Notes under the pieces: model-generated
What the model saw: only the letters and a program-made list of their open reading frames with translations
Told to the model about the DNA's origin: nothing
Databases searched by the model: none
Program-made: the position numbers and the translations under genes
Source: Okapia johnstoni
Taxonomy: Eukaryota; Chordata; Mammalia; Artiodactyla; Giraffidae
NCBI GenBank assembly: GCA_024291935.2
Contig: JAGTYA010000024.1
Coordinates: 7,936,001 to 8,000,000 of the forward strand
Direction of reading: 5' to 3'
Length of the DNA stretch: 64,000 nucleotides
Part shown: one piece after another, positions 55,225 to 64,000 of the stretch
Position numbering within the stretch: the first letter of the stretch is position 1
Layout: every line of letters begins with the position of its first letter

Positions 55225-55717
55225 GATTGCCGATTAGTCGCTTCAGTGGTGTCCAACTCTGTACCGCCCTATGGATTGCAGCCCGCCAGGCTCCTCTGGC
55301 CATGGGATGGATTCTCTAGGCAAGAGTACTGGAGTGGGTTGCCATGCCCTCCTCCAGGTGATCTTCCCGACCCAGGGATCGAACCTGAGTCTCCTGCATT
55401 GCAGGCAGATTCTTTACCATCTGAGTCACCAGGGCAGCCCAATACTGGAGTGGGTAGCCATTCCCTTCTCCCAGGGATCTTCCCAACCCAGGGATCGAAC
55501 CTAGGTCTCCCGCATTGCAGGATCCCTGGGAGGGATCATTTCTTGATCCCTTCCAAAGGCAGCAAGGCCTCCAACAACCAACCAGCTTTCTCTAAGCATC
55601 TACTTATGTGAAACGTGCACAAAGAGGAATAATGAAAATAAGAACAGAAAGCCCTCTCATATTCGCAGCTCCCCATTACCATGAAAATAATAGGGAACTG
55701 AGCCACCAGGGAAGCCC
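55225..55717 (-). mobile_element. Bov-tA SINE with duplicated module, interrupted
   Basis: Two modules (to about 55530) are followed by non-SINE DNA, then the SINE head gagccaccagggaagcccc resumes at 55699. Confidence 0.75.
55442..55699. repeat. Duplicated segment, copy B
   Basis: Direct repeat of 53103-53358, about 90% alike by eye. Here the non-SINE part lies inside a SINE. Confidence 0.85.
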
Positions 55718-56070
55718 CGGATTCTCTTTTTCTAAATGATTTGTGGGCGTTCACCAATATGTTTTGGAAGAATGAATGGATTAACGACTGAAAACGCTCT
55801 AAACTGATAAAGAATTACAATTAGGTTTGGGAAATATTAAACACTGTTCCTCCCTCAGGCTTCTGATTTGATCCTCACTAGAGCCTTGTAAAAGAACGCT
55901 GTAACACCACTTCTCAGGTGACTTTTTTCCATCACCACTTGCCTGTCTGTGGGAAAGAGACAGAACGACTTCGTTCGGACCTTCCCACCTCTTGGTTCCA
56001 TAGTCACAACCCCCGCTGACTCATCACCGGATGCGCAATATTGCTACGCCTTACCGCCAGCTCGCGATGT

Positions 56071-56080
56071 TCTCGCGAGA
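56071..56080. promoter_or_regulatory. GPATCH3: TCTCGCGAGA core-promoter palindrome of GPATCH3
   Basis: An exact TCTCGCGAGA lies 32 bases before the start codon. This element marks a class of TATA-less CpG-island promoters (bound by BANP or ZBTB33, from general knowledge). CpG-rich sequence spans about 55980-56560. An AAGATGGCGG YY1-like motif overlaps the start codon at 56110. Confidence 0.75.
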
Positions 56081-56111
56081 GTTGGTTCCAGACGATCATG
56101 TGACAGCCAAG

Positions 56112-59100
56112 ATGGCGGTGTCCAGCGAGGCAGAAGAGGAGGCGGCAGTTTATCTATTCGTGAGCGGTATCCCCACGGAGTTGCGGTCAGCCCAGCTTCG
56201 GAGCTACTTTAGCCAGTTCCGGGAACAGCGCGACTGTGGCTTCCTGTGTTTCCATTACCGGCATCGGCCTGAGCGGGCCCCTCCCCAGGCTGCTCCCGAC
56301 TCTACCCCAACTCCTATCCGCCAGGGTCTTGCCCAGACTTCACTCAACGATGCCGGTGCTCTCTCCACTCAGGACTCTAACCCCACCCAGACCCGCACCT
56401 GCTGCTGTGTTGTCTCTGTACGGGGGGCCGCTCAAGCCCAGAGGTTTCTCCGCATGTACTCGGGCCGCCGGTGGCTGGATTCTCAGGGGACTTGGTTACC
56501 TGGTCGCTGCTTCATCCGCAGACTTCGGTTACCTGCTGAGGCATCAGGTACCCGCGGGAAAGAGATTAGACTTGGCCTACAGGCGCTGGAACAGAGGCAC
56601 CTTTCCTGAGGAGTGATGAGGATAAGTTAGGTCCCTCATTAGGGCTCTTCAAGAGTAGATAATTTCTGGACGAAGTTTCAGGCTCAACTCGCACAGTAGA
56701 AGGACTCGTGGGGGAAGGGGGAAACAGAGGCCTATTCAGATGATCTTTCCAATTTATTGAGTCTATTCCTAGACCCTTTCGATTTTGCATTGACATAGAG
56801 GGGTGAAAAGGAAGTCAAGTATTGTTTTTGTTGCCGTTTCTTTGTTGTCCCCCGCCCCCGTCCTCTCTTAGCAAGATGCAATTGTTGTTCAGTCTCTAAG
56901 TCATGTCCAGCTCTTTGCAATCCCCTGGATTGCAGCACACCAGGCTCCTCTGGCAAGATGCAAATGAAGAGACTAGGTTTTTTATCTGGACAGTTCCCAT
57001 TGTCTTGGGAAATCACTTTGATATGAAAACAGGGAACACAGTGCAGGGCCCTCTGATCTATTCATTCAACAAATGTAGCCTGTATTGATAGACCAAGTGT
57101 GACGGTAGCTGGTATGCAGAGAACAGTTGGACAGGCTGTGCTTAGAATCCAAAAAGGAACACAGATTTATAAAAAGATAATTGTTACAGAGATGCCATTC
57201 TAATTGTTAACATTTACTGAACACTTCCTTATTAGGCACTGTTTTAAGCCTTTCATTTTCTTATTGACTCCTGACAACAATCCTATAAGGTAGGAGCTGT
57301 TGTTACCCATTTTGTAAGTGAGGAAACTGAAGGATACAGAAGTTCTGTTACAAGATGACAGTCACACTATTAACCAGGTATTTTGCTCCAAAGCCTGTGC
57401 ACTTTATCTCCCACTGCTGTGAGATGACGGAGGAGGAGAAACCGATTTCCTAGAAGGGTTAGGAAATGTGGCTTTTCATCTGGATCTTGAACTATAAGCA
57501 GGAGTTTGTGGGAAAGAATAGTATTCAAAGTAAATGGTATTTACAAAGATACAGAGATGTGGAAGTCTATGAAACTTTCAGGGCATATTAAATTGTTTGA
57601 TGTGATTGAAACACATGATATGAGGGTGTGCATGGGATGAGGGTTAGTGGCAGTTGAGAATCAAAAGGTCATCAGGAACCAGATCTGGAAGAAACCTGTG
57701 AGCTTACCGAGGTCATGAGAAATGGCATAAAATTACTAGGTGGTTCTGGCCAGGGAACAGAGGAAGGGACTCTGGAAAAGTTTGAAAGGGAGAAACAGCA
57801 TTAGCGAAAGTGTTTAAACCTTGACCAATTTCTGGCTCACATGTGGCTGGAGACTTCCAGGTTTCAAGTGCCATTCTTCTCCCTGCTTTCCAAGGTTTGG
57901 GCTCCTTTCCCTTCAAGACCCGGAAGGAGCTGCAGAGTCACAAGGCTAAGAGTGAAGCCTTCACGCTGGCCGACCTGAGGCAGCTGCCAGAGCTGAATCC
58001 ACCAGTGCTGATGCCCAATGGGAATGTGGGCACTCCCCTGCGGGTCTTTTTGGAATTGATCCGGGCCTGCCGCCTACCCCCTCGGATCATCACCCAGCTT
58101 CAGCTGCAGTTCCCCAAGACAGGTTCCTCTCGGCGCTATGGCAATGTGCCCTTCACTTACGAGGACTCAGAGACTGTGGAGCAGGAAGAGTTTGTGTACA
58201 CAGCCGAGGGTGAGGAAATACCCCAGGGAAGCTGCTTGGCAGACATACCAGCCAACTCCTGTGAAGAGCCAGAGGAAAAAGGGGAAGAGGAAGAAGAGTC
58301 ACACTCCGATGATGTGAGTACGGAGCGCCATCTTGTCCTTGCTGGCAGCGTAGAGAGGCCAGTGCGTTGTTAGTGCCACTCTTGTGTATTCCGAGAGCTC
58401 TAAACCTGGGGTCCTCGGGAGGTTTCTAAAGACTTTGAACTCCTGACGTTGAATATAAAACTGCATTTGCTTGTGCAGGTATATGTTTCTTTGGGAAAAG
58501 GGACCAGAGCTTTTATCCAAAGATTCTCAAAGGCGTCTTCTTTTCATTGCTTCAGAAGAAATGTGAGGAGGGTCTCTTTCATTGATGAAATCTACTGACC
58601 AAGAAATACGATCATCTAAGGAAGTAGAGGCAGAGCTAGGATGTGAACCCAGTCCCCTTGGCTCCTTGTCTAACCTCTGTGTGCTTTCATTATGTGGTTG
58701 AGAAGTCACCTCTGTTTTCTGACCTTGAGTCTGTGGATTGAACGCTAGCCTCCAGTCTAACCTCATCAGTGAAACAGACATTTCTTCTACCTCTTTCTCC
58801 AAACTTGGTTGTTCACCCATAAAATCAGGAGATTTTATGTTATTTATTGGGAAACTTTTTTTAATGCATACCCTGTGTAAAAAGCAATTGATCTATGTCT
58901 TCAAAGCTCCCTGCTCAGAATTACTAACACATCTGGACCACATCCTTAGTATGGTACTGTTCTGCCTTTTCTCCAGCACCTGCTCTGCAGCAGTGATTCC
59001 TGAGACCTCCTGGCGTTTAAATGGGGCAGGGTGCCCCCAGGATTTTAAGCCAGGAGTCATTCTATCATTCCACAAGTCCAGCCAAGCAGCTGTAAACACA

Positions 59101-62100
59101 GGGGATAGCACAGGATTCCAGAGACACTCTAAGGCTTATTTCCTTCCCTCAGAGAGCCTTCAGTCTCCCTGAAGAGGAAGAACCAGCATCTGCAAAGGGT
59201 ACATGGTATGGAATGGGTTTGCAGGCTGGTGCCACCCCTCTCATGATGTACCCTCTTGGGCAAATCGCTTTGCTTCACTAAATCAAAGTTTCCTCATCTG
59301 TAGAATGGGAATAATGGTACTTATTCAAAGAGCTGTTGGCGTGATTAAAGGAGCTAAGGTATGTGAAGGGCCTGACACAGTAGATGGTAGGTATTAGTTC
59401 TTGTCCCTTCTTTCTTTGTGACATAATGTAGAAAGGCATAAACAGTGTATATTGATTAGCACTGAGAAGTTCACAGGCCAGTGAGAGTGCTCTGGGCCTG
59501 TGTGGGGGACTTCATGTGAGCTATAGCACCTGAGGATTTAACCAAGTGCAGAAGAGGTGGTGGTGGGAGAGCAGGGCAGAGAGGCCAGGACAGTGACGTG
59601 ACCAAAAGTGCAGTGATAAGAGTGAGTCAGGCTTGGGACTTCCCGGAGGTCTCCAAGTGGTTAAGACTGGACGCCCGGGAAGTGCTTCCAATGCAGGGGA
59701 CACAGGTTCAGTCCTTGGTCAGGGAACTAAGATCCCCACATGCCGTGTGGTGCAGGTTAAAAAAAAAAGACTAGTAGGGGAAGTGGCCAAGTATGTTGAG
59801 AAACACTCAGGGCATGGAGAGATGTCAGGTCAGGCCTCAGGGGCCAAAAACTTGCTGCTTCTCCGAGAAATTGGGAGGAATGGAGCTGAGGTCCCATCTT
59901 AGGACCTCCTGTGCAGTGAGCTGCCTGCCTTGTGGGCCTCAGGTCAGGAAGCTGGACAGGCAGGTCTCCTCTCTCCACCTTCTCCCAGGACGACGACCGG
60001 GGTGAGGAGTGGGAGCGGCACGAGGCGCTGCATGAGGATGTGACGGGGCAGGAGCGGACCGCTGAGCGGCTCTTTGAAGAGGAGATCGAGCTCAAGTGGG
60101 AGAAGGGCGGCTCCGGCCTGGTGTTCTACACCGACGCCCAGTTCTGGCAGGAGGAGGAAGGAGGTAATGCTAGCACCAGGCGAGGGCAGGACTGGTCCCT
60201 GCTGCATTTGCCAGGGTGCTCTGCTCCACACGGTGGGTTCCCTGGCAGTGAGCCTGACTAGAGGGCTAGGAAAGAGGCTTACATTGTTGTATTTGAGAGA
60301 CCAGCCATCCTTTCTAGGGGTGAGGGGTCAGGGGATTGGAGAGAAAATGCCCTCCTCCCAATTCTGAGTGACCCCCCCCCAGAGGAGAGACTTGAATATA
60401 CGCCCCAAGTTCTAGAATATGTGTCTAAGTCTAGATTTAACTCTTGATAGAACTGAGAGTCCTTGGTTCACTCTGCTTGATGCTTTTCTCTCTGCAGACT
60501 TTGATGAACAGACAGCTGATGACTGGGATGTGGACATGAGTGTGTACTACGACGCAGGTACTGGGCCCAGACTTGCAGTACTCAGAGATGGGATAGTGCC
60601 CTGGCCATGCAGTGACACTTTACCAGACCTGTTTAGCAGAGTCTGAGACAGGGCACCAATCTCTTAAAAGATCACTAGTTGAGTGCATTAAGTGCTGGTT
60701 GTGGGTAGAGTCTTTCCTTTCTGTGTGGAGGAAGGACATGTGGGCACAGCCCTCAGGGAGGTCTCGTTCTGATGGGCAGGCCCTAGTAGAGTGGGAGGGT
60801 CAGGAGTTCAGGCTCTGGTTAAGAATTTAGACCCTAGAGTCAAGAATCACCTAGGGTTGAGACCTCCCAGGTGGTCAAGTGGTTAAGACTCCCAAGTTTC
60901 CAATGCAGGGACTTGGGTTCAATACCTGGTTGAAGAACTAAGATCCCAACATGCTGTGCAATGTGGCCAAAAAAAAAAAAGTGACATAGGTTGATTTACA
61001 GAGTGGGAGGTGAAGACCTGGGTCCTAATTCCATCTCTCTTTTGGCTGTGTGACTTTTCTGCACCACAGTGTTTCCTCATCTGTAAGATGGGACAGCCAT
61101 GGTTCTTATTCTTGGCGAGCTCCCAGTGGGAGAGAAATACAGTAATGAAATCTTGTGAGGAAGGCCTAGAAACCTGATTTTTCCCTACTTCTGCTGAGAG
61201 AGACCCTTCCACAAACTGGGCTCTGCTTCCTCAGATGGTGGAGACAAAGACGCCCGAGACTCTGTGCAAATGCGTCTGGAACGGAGGCTCCGTGATGGCC
61301 AGGAGGCCGGCTCAGTGATCAGACACCAGGTGGGCACCTTCGAGCGCCATACCAAGGTGAGCGTTGTGCCCAGCCCGCTGACCCCTTTCTGCTCCTCCTT
61401 TACCCCCACTCCCCCCCCCCCCCGCCCCCACAGGAGCCCCATGTCTTGAGTCTTCTCTCTTTCCTCTGCAGGGCATTGGGCGGAAGGTGATGGAACGGCA
61501 GGGCTGGGCTGAGGGCCAGGGCCTGGGCAGCCAGTGCTCAGGCGTGCCCAACGCCCTGGATAATGACGGCCAGCACCCCCGATGCAAGCGTGGATTGGGG
61601 TGAGTATGGCTGAGGGACTTCCCTGGGAGCCCAAGTGAGCCTTTCGGCTGTACCCTGGTTCCCCCTTCCCTCTGGTTCTGGGTTGGGTGCTCGAGACACC
61701 CCCCCTGCCAGGGATTGAACTTCAAAGCAGAATTAGAAGGAAGAAGTAGATCTGGCACTAGTCTTTTCAAGACTGAGTCCTCAAGCTCGACAGGATGGTT
61801 AATCTCCTGGGGAAGTCATTCCCTCAAGTCTGAGGAATTTGGACTTGATGATTTCTGTTAGGGAGTGATGTAAGTCACAAAGTCGTAACAGTTGTTCTGA
61901 ATTTTGTGTACTATTTAAAATGAAAGCAGTATGTGAGGTCCCTGGTTGCTGGCACCATCAGTAGATAAGATGAGGGGGCAGGAGATTTCAATGCTGTCTT
62001 TGGGACAAACCAGATATGTTGGTGATGGACAAGGAAGCCTGGCATGCTGCAGTCCATGGGGTCGCAAAGAGTCGGACAGGACTGAGCGACTGAAGTGAAC

Positions 62101-62417
62101 TGAACTGAAGATATGTAGTAGCTATTACCCTGTTCTTTCTCAACCCCTTTACTGGGGTAAGAGAGCAGCCCTCTCACTGAGAGCCCGTTTTTTTATTCAG
62201 GTACCATGGAGAGAAGCTCCAGCCATTTGGGCAACCGAAGAGGCCCCGTGGAACTGGCTTGGGGCTCATCTCCACCATCTATGACGAGCCCCTACCCCAG
62301 GACCAAGGAGAGTCGCTGCTCCGCCGCCAGCCACCCACCAGCATGAAGTTTCGCACAGACATGGCTTTTGTGAGGAGTTCCAGCCGAGCCTTGAACAGCC
62401 TCTCAGAGCCTGAGTGA
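56112..62417 (+). CDS. GPATCH3: G-patch domain-containing protein 3, complete (7 exons)
   Basis: GPATCH3 is a nuclear/cytoplasmic G-patch protein; in human cells it is reported to dampen MAVS (VISA) signalling. Exons: 56112-56547, 57895-58313, 59989-60163, 60498-60557, 61235-61356, 61472-61599, 62201-62417. All junctions are GT/AG and the phases agree, giving 518 residues (human 525). The N-terminus MAVSSEAEEEAAVYLFVSG matches the family. A long acidic stretch precedes exon 3 (EEEESHSDD, then DDDRGEEW). The G-patch runs from about residue 405, with GIGRKVMERQGW and spaced glycines up to KRGLGYHGEK. The chosen ATG has A at -3 and G at +4. An in-frame ATG exists 81 bases upstream but probably precedes the transcription start. 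The C-terminus (LNSLSEPE) is shorter than in human. Confidence 0.96.
56882..56955 (-). mobile_element. BovA SINE fragment in GPATCH3 intron 1
   Basis: Reverse fragment: ttgttgttcagtctctaagt to caccaggctcctctgg. Confidence 0.6.
57185..57400 (-). mobile_element. MIR SINE
   Basis: Reverse MIR core: caatcctataaggtaggagc, agtgaggaaactgaagg. Confidence 0.65.
58385..59630 (+). other. GPATCH3 intron 2, mostly unassigned
   Basis: MIR-like traces near 59280-59400; otherwise nothing recognised. Confidence 0.35.
59633..59770 (+). mobile_element. CHR-type SINE
   Basis: Sense copy with poly-A at 59759-59768, inside GPATCH3 intron 2. Confidence 0.8.
60860..60979 (+). mobile_element. CHR-type SINE
   Basis: Sense copy gacctcccaggtggtcaagt, poly-A tail near 60968. 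Confidence 0.8.
62020..62108 (+). mobile_element. BovB 3' end, 89 bp, with target duplication
   Basis: Flanked by AGATATGT at 62012-62019 and 62109-62116, inside the last intron of GPATCH3. Confidence 0.85.
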
Positions 62418-62839
62418 CAGGTTCAAGGACTCTCCCTTAATCAGGATCACTTGTAACTGCGCAGTGGCAGCCCTGTGAGCAGCCTTATCTTCCACTGAAG
62501 GCAGAAAGAACTCTGGGAGCAGCAGTCTCCACGTTGTTCAGGGTGCTTTGTTCAGAACTTGCCTTCTGGTTGTCTACCTCAGGGACATTTTTACATAAAA
62601 GCCCCCGTTAATATCCTCCCCTTTAATGAAAGGGCTTAATGACTCCTCCTTGGTCTCCTAACCCTAGTCCCTATTTTGGGGGCTTGCTTCTGTTGCCTCC
62701 CCCAGCCCCTTGAAAAGCTGGACTGACTGAGGTTATCAGCAAAACCTTCCTGGGAGGAAGTTACCATGAAGCCCAGAAAGAGAGGGGTTAAGGACACGGA
62801 AGCTGAGAGGGCTCCTGCTCCTAAGAGACGGTCTTCGGG

Positions 62840-63845
<1,006 letters not shown>

Positions 63846-63864
63846 TGAGGTAGGGGCCCAGACG

Positions 63865-64000
63865 CTTTGAAGTAAAACAGGTGTGAGTTCGAATTCTGGC
63901 TCTGCCACTGACTCCACACTATGTGGTCCTGGGCAAGTCAGTTTAATCCCTCTGAGCCTCAGTTTTCTCATCTGTAAAATGGATGTGTCACTACCCAATT
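63865..64000 (+). mobile_element. MIR SINE in GPN2 intron 1
   Basis: Clear MIR core: ggctctgccactgactccac, cctgggcaagtcagttt, cctcagttttctcatctg. It runs off the window. Confidence 0.8.

Overview
This is mammalian nuclear DNA from a ruminant, almost certainly a bovid. About half of it is interspersed repeat of families confined to or typical of ruminants: BovB (RTE-clade LINE), Bov-tA/BovA SINEs and tRNA-Glu-derived CHR-type SINEs, over an older layer of L1, L2, MIR and MER5. I cannot separate cattle from sheep or goat by eye. Repeat family names come from recognising consensus motifs, not from a database search.

Five protein-coding genes can be read with confidence, four of them complete: KDF1 (+, coding 14361-16804), NUDC (-, coding 35237 down to 20687), NR0B2/SHP (+, 44547-46299), GPATCH3 (+, 56112-62417) and the first exon of GPN2 (+, 63348-63758, continuing past the window). 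The set and order match human 1p36.11, with the window inverted relative to the human reference. The joined exons give 398, 332, 260 and 518 residues, each close to the human length, with intact frames and canonical splice sites.

Layout: 1-3880 repeat-rich upstream DNA; 3880-4700 CpG island with the probable non-coding first exon of KDF1; 4172-14328 KDF1 intron 1, carrying a 1.8-kb BovB and a three-level nested retrotransposon block; 14329-17400 KDF1 coding exons and 3' UTR; 17400-20480 short spacer; 20480-35560 NUDC on the minus strand, convergent with KDF1 and starting in a CpG island; 35589-44200 repeat-dominated spacer; 44200-46650 NR0B2 with a TATA box and a farnesoid-X-receptor-type inverted repeat; 46650-55950 mostly SINE/L1/LTR spacer; 55980-62950 GPATCH3; 62840-64000 GPN2 CpG island and exon 1.

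The genes do not form a pathway. NUDC is a dynein/HSP90 co-chaperone, GPN2 an RNA polymerase II assembly GTPase, GPATCH3 a G-patch protein, NR0B2 a bile-acid-responsive corepressor and KDF1 an epidermal differentiation factor. The three housekeeping genes have CpG-island promoters; NR0B2 has a TATA promoter with nuclear-receptor sites.

The most notable unexplained signals are a 93-nt in-frame, stop-free, correctly spliced-looking cassette in NUDC intron 2; an L1 holding a BovB that itself holds a second, opposite BovB with a long open reverse-transcriptase frame, each with recognisable target-site duplications; a 172-bp near-perfect hairpin in NUDC; and a SINE-linked segment present twice 2.3 kb apart.
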